Positions 1-8,262 of a DNA stretch of 64,000 nt are shown here, in pieces. The notes under the pieces were generated by a model. It did not search any database. It was not told the origin of the DNA and saw only the letters and a list, made by a program, of their open reading frames with translations. How positions within the stretch are numbered: position 1 is the stretch's first letter; the number at the start of each line of letters is the position of its first letter. Source of the stretch: Hyphomicrobiales bacterium (lineage in GTDB: Bacteria > Pseudomonadota > Alphaproteobacteria > Rhizobiales > Rhizobiaceae); the NCBI GenBank assembly GCA_900471485.1, contig UCEU01000033.1, forward strand, positions 84,334 through 148,333. Reading direction: 5' to 3'. Both the position numbers and the translations under genes were made by a program.

Positions 1-21
1 CCCTCCCCACAAGGGGGAGGG
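1..21. repeat. Hairpin at window edge, probable end of a palindromic repeat or terminator
   Basis: Eight-base arms CCCTCCCC and GGGGAGGG face each other across a five-base loop. It lies just past the stop codon of the leftward thiolase gene, so it could terminate that transcript. It resembles the C-rich/G-rich outer arms of the RIME-like element at 1296-1454 and may be the edge of another copy cut by the window. Confidence 0.5.
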
Positions 22-31
22 TTGAACCCAA

Positions 32-1240
32 TCACACCCTCTCGATCACAGTTGCAGTGCCCATGCCGGCGCCGATGCAGAGCGTCACCAGCGCGGTGTT
101 GAGATCGCGGCGTTCCAGCTCGTCCAGCACCGTGCCTAGGATCATCGCGCCGGTGGCGCCGAGCGGGTGGCCCATGGCGATCGCGCCGCCGTTGACGTTG
201 ATCTTGTCGTGGTTGATGTCGAAAGCCTGCATGTAGCGCAGCACGACGGCGGCGAAGGCTTCGTTGAGTTCGAAGAGATCGATATCGGCGAGCGTCATGC
301 CCGAGCGCTTCAAGAGCTTCTCGGTGACGTCGACCGGGCCGGTCAGCATCAGCGCCGGGTCGGAGCCGATGTTGGCGAAGGCCTTGATGCGGCCGCGCGG
401 CTTCAGCCCCATGCTCTCGCCGCCAGCCTTCGAGCCGAGCAGCACGGCGGCGGCGCCGTCGACGATGCCCGACGAGTTGCCGGCGTGATGCACATAGTTG
501 ATCCGCTCGATCTCCGGATGCGCCTGGATGCCGACGGCTTCGAAGCCGCCCATCTCGCCGGGCATCTGGAAGGACGGGTTGAGCGAGGCCAGCGCCTGCA
601 TGTCTGTGCCGGGGCGCATGTGCTCGTCGCGGTCGAGGATCACGAGGCCGTTCTGATCCTTCACCGGGATGACGGAGTTCTTGAAGTAGCCCTTCTCCCA
701 GGAATTGGCGGCGCGCTTCTGGCTCTCGACGGCATAGGCGTCGACGTCGTCGCGGCTGAAGCCGTATTTGGTGGCGATCAGATCGGCCGAGACACCCTGC
801 GGCATGAAATAGGCAGGGAAGTTGACCGACGGGTCCATGAACCAGGCGCCGCCCGACATGCCGAGACCGACGCGCGACATGCTCTCGACGCCGCCGGCAA
901 TCACGATGTCATCGGCGCCCTGCGCGATCTTGGCGGCGCCGAAATTCACGGCGTCGAGGCCGGAGGCGCAGAAACGGGAAATCTGCATGCCCGGCGCCTT
1001 GATGGAATAGCCCGCCTCGAAGGCGGCGCCACGCGGAATGACGGCGCCCGCTTCCATGACCGGATCGACGCAGCCCATGATGATGTCGTCGACCGTCTCT
1101 GTATTCAGCCCGTTGCGGTCGCGCAGCGCTTCCAGCGTTTTCGCCGCGAGGCGCACCGACGGCACCTCGTGCAGCGAGCCATCCTTCTTGCCGCGACCGC
1201 GCGGCGTGCGGACGTGATCGTAAATGAAAACTTCGGTCAT
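32..1240 (-). CDS. Acetyl-CoA C-acyltransferase (thiolase, FadA-type)
   Basis: A 402-residue thiolase, full length for the family. It cleaves 3-ketoacyl-CoA with CoA to acetyl-CoA and a shortened acyl-CoA, the last step of beta-oxidation, in the cytoplasm. The nucleophilic cysteine is C91 (SRFCASGLDAV). The C-terminal catalytic pair is H358 in NGGAIAMGHPLGATG and C388 in CIGAGMGTA, so all three classical catalytic residues are present. It lies downstream of, and in the same direction as, the acyl-CoA dehydrogenase at 1468-3264, with a RIME-like repeat between them, which fits one catabolic operon. A purely biosynthetic acetoacetyl-CoA thiolase cannot be excluded, but the neighbouring dehydrogenase favours degradation. 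The 3-hydroxyacyl-CoA dehydrogenase partner often found next to such genes would lie left of the window. Confidence 0.92.
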   Translation of the reverse strand: MTEVFIYDHVRTPRGRGKKDGSLHEVPSVRLAAKTLEALRDRNGLNTETVDDIIMGCVDPVMEAGAVIPRGAAFEAGYSIKAPGMQISRFCASGLDAVNFGAAKIAQGADDIVIAGGVESMSRVGLGMSGGAWFMDPSVNFPAYFMPQGVSADLIATKYGFSRDDVDAYAVESQKRAANSWEKGYFKNSVIPVKDQNGLVILDRDEHMRPGTDMQALASLNPSFQMPGEMGGFEAVGIQAHPEIERINYVHHAGNSSGIVDGAAAVLLGSKAGGESMGLKPRGRIKAFANIGSDPALMLTGPVDVTEKLLKRSGMTLADIDLFELNEAFAAVVLRYMQAFDINHDKINVNGGAIAMGHPLGATGAMILGTVLDELERRDLNTALVTLCIGAGMGTATVIERV

Positions 1241-1295
1241 CCTGTCTCGTCTCCCTGGCGGCGGTTAGGCCGTGAATTTGTCTGCCTTTGACTTC

Positions 1296-1454
1296 CCTTC
1301 TCCCCCACGGGGAGAAGGTGGCCCCGAAGGGGTCGGATGAGGGGGCGGCTGGCTCGGCCTGACGGCCGATCGCCCTTCGTCGCTCACCCCCTCATCTCCG
1401 GCGCAACGAGTTGCGCCTGATCCTTCCGGACATCTTCTCCCCGCTGGGGAGAAG
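1296..1454. repeat. RIME-like intergenic palindromic element
   Basis: A 159-base gene-free block built from nested inverted repeats. An outer hairpin lies at each end (CCTTCTCCCC/GGGGAGAAGG at 1296-1318 and CTTCTCCCC/GGGGAGAAG at 1434-1454). A long-range pair joins GATGAGGGGG near 1336-1345 with CCCCCTCATC near 1387-1396. An internal stem GGCGCAAC/GTTGCGCC lies at 1400-1417. Position and structure match the Rhizobium-specific intergenic mosaic elements (RIME) known from rhizobia. It separates the dehydrogenase and thiolase genes and may cause partial termination or stabilise the upstream mRNA end. Assignment to the family is by pattern only. Confidence 0.75.
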
Positions 1455-1467
1455 AGAAAACCAGTAG

Positions 1468-3264
1468 TCAAAACGCCTCGGCGCTCAATGCCATCATCGT
1501 TTCCGCGCCGGTCTCGATGCGCGCCTTGCGCAGTGTCGTTTCCGGCATGATCCGCTCCATGAAGAAGCGGGCGGTGATCAGCTTGTTGCGCAGGAAAGCC
1601 TCGCGATCTGTCTCTCCCGCGGCCAGTCCGTCATTGGCGGCCTTGGCCATCTTAGCCCACATATAGCCGAGAATGACGAGGCCGAAGAGATGCATGTAGT
1701 CGGTCGAGCCGGCGCCGGCATTGTCGGGCTTTGCCATCGCATGCTGCATGAACCACATGGTCGCCGCCTGCACGTCGTTCAAGCCCTTCTTCAGGTTCTT
1801 GGTGAAGAAGGACATCTGCTCGTCGCTGCGGTTTTCCTCGCAGAAATCGCCGATCTCCTTGAACAGCGCCATGACCGCGCGACCGCCGTTCTGGCCGAGC
1901 TTGCGGCCGACGAGGTCGAGCGCCTGGATGCCGTTGGCGCCTTCGTAGATCATGGCGATACGGGCATCGCGGACATACTGGCTCATGCCCTGCTCCTCGA
2001 TATAGCCGTGGCCGCCGAAGACCTGCTGGGCCATGACGGCGTGGTCGAAGCCCTTGTCGGTCATCACGCCCTTCAGGATCGGGGTGACGAGGCCGAGAAT
2101 GTCGTCGGCCGTCTGCCGTTCCTTCTTATCCGTCGCACGATGGGCGATGTCGGATTTCAGCGCGGTCCAGAGCAGGAAGGCGCGGCCGGCTTCGTTGAAC
2201 GAGCGGATGGTCATCAGCGCGCGGCGAACGTCGGGATGGACGATGATCGGATCAGCCTTCTTGTCCGGCGCCTTGGCGCCGGAGAGCGCCCGGCCCTGGA
2301 TGCGCTCGCGGGCATATTCGGCGGCGTTCTGATAGGCGATCTCGGCAATCGCCAGCCCCTGCAGGCCGACGCTGAGGCGGGCCTCGTTCATCATCACGAA
2401 CATGGCAGCCAAGCCCTTGTTCTCGGCGCCGATCAGGAAGCCGGTCGCCTCGTCGTAGTTCATGACGCAGGTGGCGTTGCCGTGGATGCCCATCTTGTGC
2501 TCGAGCGCGCCGCAGGAAACGCCGTTGCGTTCTCCGGCCGTGCCATCAGCGCCGACCATGAACTTGGGCACGATGAAGAGCGAGATGCCCTTGGTGCCCT
2601 CGGGCGCGCCCTCGATGCGGGCGAGAACGAGATGGACGATGTTGCCGGACATGTCGTGCTCGCCGGCGGAGATGAAGATCTTCTGGCCCGAGATCCTGTA
2701 GCTGCCATCGGCCTGCGGAACGGCCTTGGTGCGCAGCAGGCCGAGATCAGTGCCGCAATGCGGCTCGGTCAGGTTCATGGTGCCGGACCATTCGCCGGAG
2801 ACCATCTTCGGCAGATAGGTCTTCTTCTGCTCGTCGGAGCCGTGGACGATGATGGCGGCGATGGCGCCCTGGGTCAGGCCCGGATACATCATCAGCGACA
2901 TGTTGGCGGCAGACGTGTATTCACCGACGGCGGCATGCAGCGTGTAGGGAAGCCCCTGGCCGCCGAACTCCTCCGGCACGGCAAGCCCCGTCCAGCCACC
3001 CTCGCAATAGGCGTCATAGGCCTGCTTGAAACCCTTCGGCGTCGAAACCGAGCCGTCGTCCTTGCGCGCGCAGCCTTCCTGATCGCCGGAATAGTTGAGC
3101 GGGAAAAGCACTTCCTCTGCGACCTTGGCGGATTCGCCTAGGATCGCCTCGATCATGTCGGGCGTGGCGTCGGCGAAGCCCGGCAGATTGTTGTAGCGCT
3201 CCAGACCCAGCACATCGTTCAGCACGAAAAGCGTGTCGTTTACCGGGGCCTTGTAGACTGGCAT
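1468..3264 (-). CDS. Acyl-CoA dehydrogenase with C-terminal extension
   Basis: A 598-residue FAD enzyme of the long acyl-CoA dehydrogenase subgroup, about 200 residues longer than classical 380-residue forms. It catalyses the first, trans-2-enoyl-CoA-forming step of fatty acyl-CoA oxidation. Visible signatures are the substrate/FAD loop MNLTEPHCGTDLG, the FAD-binding QVFGGHGYIEEQGM block and the catalytic-base motif IYEGANGIQALDL, with the glutamate near residue 441. The extra C-terminal region after it, about 150 residues, is the domain seen in this subgroup. The start follows an AGGAATT-type ribosome site. A strong palindrome lies 63 bases upstream (3327-3348) and the thiolase follows downstream. 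Chain-length preference cannot be read from the sequence. Confidence 0.93.
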   Translation of the reverse strand: MPVYKAPVNDTLFVLNDVLGLERYNNLPGFADATPDMIEAILGESAKVAEEVLFPLNYSGDQEGCARKDDGSVSTPKGFKQAYDAYCEGGWTGLAVPEEFGGQGLPYTLHAAVGEYTSAANMSLMMYPGLTQGAIAAIIVHGSDEQKKTYLPKMVSGEWSGTMNLTEPHCGTDLGLLRTKAVPQADGSYRISGQKIFISAGEHDMSGNIVHLVLARIEGAPEGTKGISLFIVPKFMVGADGTAGERNGVSCGALEHKMGIHGNATCVMNYDEATGFLIGAENKGLAAMFVMMNEARLSVGLQGLAIAEIAYQNAAEYARERIQGRALSGAKAPDKKADPIIVHPDVRRALMTIRSFNEAGRAFLLWTALKSDIAHRATDKKERQTADDILGLVTPILKGVMTDKGFDHAVMAQQVFGGHGYIEEQGMSQYVRDARIAMIYEGANGIQALDLVGRKLGQNGGRAVMALFKEIGDFCEENRSDEQMSFFTKNLKKGLNDVQAATMWFMQHAMAKPDNAGAGSTDYMHLFGLVILGYMWAKMAKAANDGLAAGETDREAFLRNKLITARFFMERIMPETTLRKARIETGAETMMALSAEAF

Positions 3265-3326
3265 CGTTCGAATTCCTCCAATTCGTCAGCCGGGCGGACC
3301 GGCCTGTGCATGTGTCTTACAAAATA

Positions 3327-3348
3327 TTGACGTTTGCGTAAACGTCAA
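3327..3348. promoter_or_regulatory. 22-bp operator palindrome upstream of the fatty-acid oxidation genes
   Basis: Perfect nine-base arms TTGACGTTT and AAACGTCAA are separated by GCGT. The site lies 63 bp before the acyl-CoA dehydrogenase start on the minus strand and about 165 bp before the rightward kinase gene. The ACGT-rich symmetric form resembles operators of MerR-family regulators of acyl-CoA and branched-chain catabolism (LiuR type). That assignment is inference. The symmetry itself is plain. Confidence 0.65.
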
Positions 3349-3513
3349 ATGGTATTCGCGTGAAATTTTCAGGCGCAGTCGCGATGCCGTGCCGACGGGC
3401 TCGCGCAACGGAGCCTGAGGCAAAACAACGGTGTGAAGCGTATATTATTACGATGCTATCTTTCCTGATTGCTTGTGTATAAAGGTCTTGGCACCAGAAT
3501 TCATGGAAGCCTG

Positions 3514-5007
3514 ATGACCTCCACAGCCGCCTTCTTCCGTTCCAGCCTGATCATGCTTGCCATCGGTGTCCTGTTTCTGCTGGGTATTGTCGGTTCGTCA
3601 CTGTGGCTGGTGCACAAGAACAGCCTCTATTCCGACGAAACCGCGCAACTCCGCCGCGTTCGCAGTTCCATCGTCAACCTGCTGACCACGGTTCAGGACG
3701 CCGAGACCGGGCAGCGTGGCTTCCTGCTGTCGAACGATCCCGCCTATCTCGCCCCCTACACCAAGGCGCTCGAAAATCTGCCCGAGCGCCGCAAGACCCT
3801 GAACGACACGGTTTCGCCACTGCCGAGCTACGCAATGCAGCTCGATGCGCTGTCGGCCGCGATCGATGGCAAGCTGAAGGAGCTATCCGCGACGGTGGCG
3901 CTTGCGAAGGAAGGCAAGTTGCCGGAAGCCGTTGCGATCGTCCGTGACGATGCGGGCCGCGAATACATGGACAAGGTCCGCTCGATCCTGAACGATTTCA
4001 TCGTGAAGACGGATGATCGGCTGCGGGTTCTCGTCGAGGCGCAGCTCAGTGCCGCGAGCAATCTCCAATGGGTCACCGTCGGCGGGGCGGTCGCCATCCT
4101 GATCGTGCTTGGCGGCGCGATTCTGATCATCGTCCAGCACGTGCGCGATCTGACGAAGGCGACGGAGGAGGTCGAGCACCTCAACGCCGGCCTCGAGGAG
4201 CGTGTTGCCGAGCGCACCCAGGATCTCATCCGCGCCAACCAGGAAATTCAGAAGTTTGCCTATATCGTCACGCATGACCTGCGCGCGCCGCTCGTCAACA
4301 TCATGGGCTTCCTGAGCGAACTCGATACCGCGATGACATCAGTTTCGGCCTATGTTCTTGCCGACAACAAGACGCTGGGCGAGGATGAAATCCGCGACGC
4401 AAGGCTCGCCGTCCAGGAAGACCTGCCGGAAGCGCTGGGCTTCATTCGTTCCTCTACGCGCAAGATGGATGCGCTGATCAACGCCATCCTGAAGATTTCC
4501 CGCGATGGACGCCGCAAGCTGCAGCCCGATCGCATCGACCTGAAGTCGCTGATCGAGGGCGCCGCCGCCAATGTCCATCATCAGCTCGCGGAGACCGGCG
4601 GCAACGCCGAGGCCCGGGTTCGCGTCGGCAATATCGTCACAGACCGCTTCTCGCTGGACCAGATTTTCGGCAATCTGTTCGACAATGCTGTAAAATACCA
4701 GGCGAAGGGCAGGCCGCTGCAGCTGGATGTGGATGCCTATCCGGATGGGCCCGGGCGCATCAGGATCGACGTCAAGGACAACGGTCGCGGCATCGGCCCT
4801 CAGGATCTGGAGCGCGTGTTCGAACTCTTCCGCAGGGCCGGCGAGCAGGATCAGCGCGGCGAAGGCATCGGCTTGGCGCATGTGCGCTCGTTAATACGAA
4901 ATTTGGGCGGCGACATTAATGTCGAGTCACAACTCGGGCAGGGCAGTACCTTCATCCTGACATTGCCCACCGACCTCACCAAAATCGTACGGAGTATGGA
5001 GCTATGA
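3514..5007 (+). CDS. CHASE3-domain sensor histidine kinase
   Basis: About 497 residues from the ATG at 3514, chosen over a TTG 45 bases upstream because GGAAG stands just before it. It is an inner-membrane kinase with TM1 near residues 9-30, a periplasmic CHASE3-type helical sensor containing the typical DAETGQRGFLLS motif, TM2 near 188-212 and a short coiled coil. The HisKA domain has phospho-acceptor H254 in VTHDLRAPL, and the ATPase domain has NLFDNAVKY, DNGRGIGP and GEGIGLAHV boxes. The stimulus is unknown. Its stop overlaps the start of the single-domain response regulator by four bases (ATGA), so the two are translationally coupled and are probably partners, as with Cph1/Rcp1-type kinase-regulator pairs. 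Confidence 0.9.
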   Translation: MTSTAAFFRSSLIMLAIGVLFLLGIVGSSLWLVHKNSLYSDETAQLRRVRSSIVNLLTTVQDAETGQRGFLLSNDPAYLAPYTKALENLPERRKTLNDTVSPLPSYAMQLDALSAAIDGKLKELSATVALAKEGKLPEAVAIVRDDAGREYMDKVRSILNDFIVKTDDRLRVLVEAQLSAASNLQWVTVGGAVAILIVLGGAILIIVQHVRDLTKATEEVEHLNAGLEERVAERTQDLIRANQEIQKFAYIVTHDLRAPLVNIMGFLSELDTAMTSVSAYVLADNKTLGEDEIRDARLAVQEDLPEALGFIRSSTRKMDALINAILKISRDGRRKLQPDRIDLKSLIEGAAANVHHQLAETGGNAEARVRVGNIVTDRFSLDQIFGNLFDNAVKYQAKGRPLQLDVDAYPDGPGRIRIDVKDNGRGIGPQDLERVFELFRRAGEQDQRGEGIGLAHVRSLIRNLGGDINVESQLGQGSTFILTLPTDLTKIVRSMEL

Positions 5008-5441
5008 AAGCCACAGGCCAGGAAGTCACGATCGTCATGATCGAGGATGATGAGGGCCATGCCCGTCTCATCGAGAAGAACGTGCGCCGCGCCGGCGTCA
5101 ACAACGAGATCGTGCCTTTCACGCTGGGGCATACCGCGCTCGACTATATTCTCGGACCGAGCCGCGACGGGGTCGTCAGCAAGGACCGCTACCTGCTGAT
5201 CCTGCTCGATCTCAACCTGCCCGACATGTCCGGTCTCGACATTCTTGAAAAGATCAAGAGCAACGAGAATACCCGCCGCATGCCGGTCGTCGTGCTCACG
5301 ACCACCGACGACGAGCGCGAAATTCAGAAGTGCTATGATCTCGGCGCCAATGTCTATATTACCAAGCCTGTCGACTATGATGGTTTCGCAACAGCGATCC
5401 GCAACCTCGGCCTTTTCTTCTCCGTCATCCAAGTCCCCTAA
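5004..5441 (+). CDS. Single-domain response regulator (Rcp1-like)
   Basis: A 145-residue protein made of one receiver domain and no output domain. The acidic pocket is EDD near residues 14-16, the phospho-acceptor is D69 in LILLDLNLPDMSG, the conserved Thr lies in VVVLTTTDD, and the Lys lies in YITKPVDYDGF. Length and the extended loop before the acceptor resemble Rcp1-type regulators that shuttle phosphate from a CHASE3 or phytochrome kinase. It overlaps the upstream kinase by four bases and is followed 16 bases later by a receiver-kinase. The likely role is a phosphate carrier between the two kinases or to a target elsewhere, which is inference from order. Confidence 0.9.
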   Translation: MKATGQEVTIVMIEDDEGHARLIEKNVRRAGVNNEIVPFTLGHTALDYILGPSRDGVVSKDRYLLILLDLNLPDMSGLDILEKIKSNENTRRMPVVVLTTTDDEREIQKCYDLGANVYITKPVDYDGFATAIRNLGLFFSVIQVP

Positions 5442-5457
5442 CGAGTAGCCATAATCT

Positions 5458-6480
5458 GTGCGCATCCTTTACGTCGATGACGATCCGGCCCTAGCCCGCC
5501 TTGCAACGCGGGTGCTTGCGCGCAGCGATTTTGAAGTTGTCCATGCCCCATCGATCGAGATCGGGCTTGAACTCTTCGCAGCCGAAACCTTCGAGGCGAT
5601 CGTTCTCGATCACTACTTCGAGAACCAGACCGGCCTGAATTTCCTCGAGGCGATCTCGGAGACCGGAAGGCAGACGCCGGTGCTCTACGTCACCGGCTCG
5701 AGCGACGCCGACATCGCCATCAAGGCGCTGAAGGGCGGGGCGGCCGACTATGTGGTCAAGACGGCCACAGAGGACTTCTTCCCGCTTCTCGTCAGCGCCC
5801 TCGATCAGGCCTTGCAGAACGCCCGCCTGCGCAGCGAGAAGGCGGAAGCCGATCGTCAGCTCGTGGTGGCCAAGGAGCGCGCCGAGCTGCTCTTGGCGGA
5901 AATGAACCACCGCATCGCCAACTCGCTGTCGCTGGTCTCGGCCATGATCCGTATGCAGATGCAGATCGCCGGCAGCGACGAGACGAAAACGGCGCTCAAC
6001 GAAACGCAAAACCGCATCGCGGCGATCGCCGGCGTCCACCGTACCCTCTACACCTCCGAGAATGTCGGCGAAGTGGAGCTCGACGTCTATCTCGGGCCAC
6101 TGTTGGCCGAGCTTCAGAGCACGACGAGCTTCTCCCGCGCCATCATGATCCGTTCCGATCTCTGCCGCATCTCGACCTCGGCCGACAAGGCGGTCGCGCT
6201 CGGCGTGATCCTGATCGAACTGGTGACGAATGCCATGAAGTACGCCTATCCGGAAGGGCAGGGCGAGGTGCGCGTCACGCTGTCCGTCGAGGAAGGTGGT
6301 CGCTGTTCGCTCTCCGTCGAGGACGACGGCGTCGGCTATGAACCCGCGAGCGGCCCCAAGGGCACCGGCCTCGGCACGCGTCTCATCAACGCCATGGCCA
6401 CGACGCTTGGCGCGGAGATTTCCTTCAGCCGTGAGGGTAAGTCTTCGGGCACGTTTGTGGTCGTTCGCTGGCAGCAATAA
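5458..6480 (+). CDS. Receiver-HisKA_2 hybrid histidine kinase
   Basis: A 340-residue soluble protein starting with GTG. An N-terminal receiver (acidic DDD at 7-9, D51 in IVLDHYFENQTG, K101 in YVVKTA) is joined by a short helix to a HisKA_2/HWE-like kinase. The H-box is AEMNHRIANSLSLVSAM with H151, and the ATPase N-box is ELVTNAMKYAYPEGQG followed by DDGVGY and GTGLGTRLI. No membrane or sensor domain is present, so input is probably phosphate arriving at D51. It is the third gene of the module with 3514-5441. HisKA_2 kinases in alphaproteobacteria often feed single-domain regulators or the PhyR general stress pathway. Either is possible, and no PhyR or NepR gene is seen nearby. Confidence 0.88.
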   Translation: MRILYVDDDPALARLATRVLARSDFEVVHAPSIEIGLELFAAETFEAIVLDHYFENQTGLNFLEAISETGRQTPVLYVTGSSDADIAIKALKGGAADYVVKTATEDFFPLLVSALDQALQNARLRSEKAEADRQLVVAKERAELLLAEMNHRIANSLSLVSAMIRMQMQIAGSDETKTALNETQNRIAAIAGVHRTLYTSENVGEVELDVYLGPLLAELQSTTSFSRAIMIRSDLCRISTSADKAVALGVILIELVTNAMKYAYPEGQGEVRVTLSVEEGGRCSLSVEDDGVGYEPASGPKGTGLGTRLINAMATTLGAEISFSREGKSSGTFVVVRWQQ

Positions 6481-6593
6481 CCGGCGGGAGCCATGCGCTC
6501 CGATCAAATTTTCTCTCCGCCGTTTGCATCTCGCCGAAGACACGCTAGATTTTGCTGGCTAACCGACGAAATAGCCTGGGAGGAGCGATTTTC

Positions 6594-6965
6594 ATGAGAC
6601 GGATGTGGCCTGAAGAGTTCAATTCCATCCTGAACGGTGCCGAGGAGGTTACCCTGGACCTGCCCGCCGTGGTCCACGACGACGGTTCCCGCAGCGAGGC
6701 GATCAGTCGCAAGGCGCTGAAGGTTCGCATTCCGATGGAGGATTATGAGCGCATCTGGCCGCTGGCCGAGATGCGCTACAGGCTCGATGGAAAGCTGGCC
6801 GGTAACGCGATCACGTTGATCACGACCAATCCGCACTATCACCGCTGGCACCCCGCCGATGGCGGCAGCATCGACAACACCGCCGAGAGCGGTCGCCACT
6901 ACACCACGAAATACGTGGTCGTGCACTTCCTGCTCGATGACGTAAGGGAAACGGCGGCGGCCTGA
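6594..6965 (+). CDS. Conserved hypothetical protein, 123 residues
   Basis: Starts at the ATG at 6594 behind a clear GGGAGGAG ribosome site seven bases away. An upstream in-frame start lacks one. The protein is small, acidic and probably cytoplasmic, with no signal peptide or membrane segment. It contains MEDYERIWPLAEMRYR and HYHRWHPADGGSID segments. I do not recognise a functional family. It sits after the kinase module in the same direction with a gap of about 110 bases, so it may be a separate transcript. A shadow reading frame on the other strand was discarded. Confidence 0.7.
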   Translation: MRRMWPEEFNSILNGAEEVTLDLPAVVHDDGSRSEAISRKALKVRIPMEDYERIWPLAEMRYRLDGKLAGNAITLITTNPHYHRWHPADGGSIDNTAESGRHYTTKYVVVHFLLDDVRETAAA

Positions 6966-6978
6966 GCCGCCACGACCC

Positions 6979-8262
6979 CTAAGCTGCGTCCAGCGCCTGC
7001 ACAAGATCGGCAACGAGATCATCGGGATGCTCGATGCCGATCGACAGGCGTATGGTTGAATCAAGCACGCCGATCCGCTGCCGCACCTCGGCCGGAACCC
7101 CGGAATGCGTCATCGTCGCCGGGTGGCTTGCCAGTGATTCCGTACCGCCCAGGCTCACAGCCAGCTTGAAGATCTGCAGCGCGTTTAGGAAACGGAACGA
7201 CGCCGGCTGCCCGCCCTTGATGTCGAAGGAGAAGGTCGATCCGGCGCCGCTGCACTGCGCCGCGAAGGTGCGGCCAAGCGGCGAATCCTTGCCGTGATAG
7301 GGCAGGTAGTAGATCGTCTCCACCTTGGGATGCGTCCGCAGGAAGTCGGCCACGGCTGACGCGTTGCTGTTGGCGCGCTCCATCCGGATCTGCAGCGTCT
7401 CCAGCGATCGACCGAGCATCCAGCAGGAATGCGGATCGAGCTGCGTGCCGATCGCCCCGCGCAGCGCCTTCACTGCCTTCATCACCGCCTTGCTTCCCAT
7501 CGCCGCACCGGCGATCAGGTCGGAATGGCCGCCGACATATTTCGTCAAGGAGTAGAGCGAGATGTCGGCGCCGTGCTCGATCGGGCGTTGGAACACAGGC
7601 CCGAGCAGCGTGTTGTCGCAGGCGATGATTGGCCGGTGCCCCTGCTTCTCGCCGATCGCCTCCGCGATGCGCCGGATCATCGCCACGTCCACGAGGCTGT
7701 TGGTCGGATTGGCCGGGGTCTCGACGAGGATGACCGAAACCCGTCCCTTGGCCATCGCCTCATCCGCTGCCTTCAGCACCGAGGCCTCGCTGACGCCGTC
7801 CGCGAAGCCGACGGCCGAGACCCCGAGATTGAGAAAAGTCTTTGCCAGCAGCGTCTCCGTGCCGCCATAGAGCGGCTGCGAGTGCAGCACCGCGTCACCC
7901 GGCCGCACGAAAGCCAGCAGCGTTGTCGCGATGGCCGACATGCCGGAGGAAAACAGCGCGCAGCTCTCCGTCCGCTCGTAGACCGCAAGCCGGTCCTCAA
8001 CGATCTCGCTGTTCGGATGGTTGAAGCGGGAATAGACAAGTCCGGCGCCCTGGCCGGCTGGCGGCTCGCGTCGGCCGGAAACGTAATCGAAGAAATCGCG
8101 GCCGTCCTCGGCGGATTTGAACACGAAGGTCGATGTCAGGAACACCGGCGGCTTCACCGCGCCTTCCGAAAGCTCCGGGTCGTAGCCGTAGTTCAGCATC
8201 TGCGTTTCAGGATGCAGGGCGTGATTGCCGATATGCGTCTTCGAGGGATGCGGGGCCGTCAT
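6979..8262 (-). CDS. Cystathionine gamma-synthase/gamma-lyase family PLP enzyme
   Basis: A 427-residue member of the trans-sulfuration (Cys/Met metabolism) family, acting on cysteine, homocysteine or methionine derivatives through pyridoxal phosphate. Visible motifs are SRFNHPNSE near the N-terminus, the PLP phosphate-binding SGMSAIATT block, VETPANPTN, and the lysine motif YSLTKYVGGHSDLIAGA. The ATG at 8262 is preceded by ACAGGAG, so it is preferred over an in-frame start 33 bases upstream. It is a single gene, convergent with the unknown gene at 6594-6965 and divergent from podJ. The exact reaction (gamma-synthase, gamma-lyase or O-acylhomoserine sulfhydrylase) cannot be settled by motif reading. 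Confidence 0.88.
   Translation of the reverse strand: MTAPHPSKTHIGNHALHPETQMLNYGYDPELSEGAVKPPVFLTSTFVFKSAEDGRDFFDYVSGRREPPAGQGAGLVYSRFNHPNSEIVEDRLAVYERTESCALFSSGMSAIATTLLAFVRPGDAVLHSQPLYGGTETLLAKTFLNLGVSAVGFADGVSEASVLKAADEAMAKGRVSVILVETPANPTNSLVDVAMIRRIAEAIGEKQGHRPIIACDNTLLGPVFQRPIEHGADISLYSLTKYVGGHSDLIAGAAMGSKAVMKAVKALRGAIGTQLDPHSCWMLGRSLETLQIRMERANSNASAVADFLRTHPKVETIYYLPYHGKDSPLGRTFAAQCSGAGSTFSFDIKGGQPASFRFLNALQIFKLAVSLGGTESLASHPATMTHSGVPAEVRQRIGVLDSTIRLSIGIEHPDDLVADLVQALDAA

Noticed and set aside
167..1291. Long plus-strand frame opposite the thiolase
   Set aside because: It is an antisense shadow of a GC-rich gene, with His/Asp/Arg/Val-rich nonsense composition and no family. Similar long shadows opposite the acyl-CoA dehydrogenase, podJ, murA, hisD, cheA, fliF and secDF were dropped for the same reason.
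1265..1471. 68-residue frame on the minus strand
   Set aside because: It lies entirely in the RIME-like palindrome and encodes a Pro/Ser/Gly-rich low-complexity sequence.
3469..3513. TTG start adding 15 residues to the CHASE3 kinase
   Set aside because: The ATG at 3514 has GGAAG just upstream and gives the expected short N-terminus before TM1.
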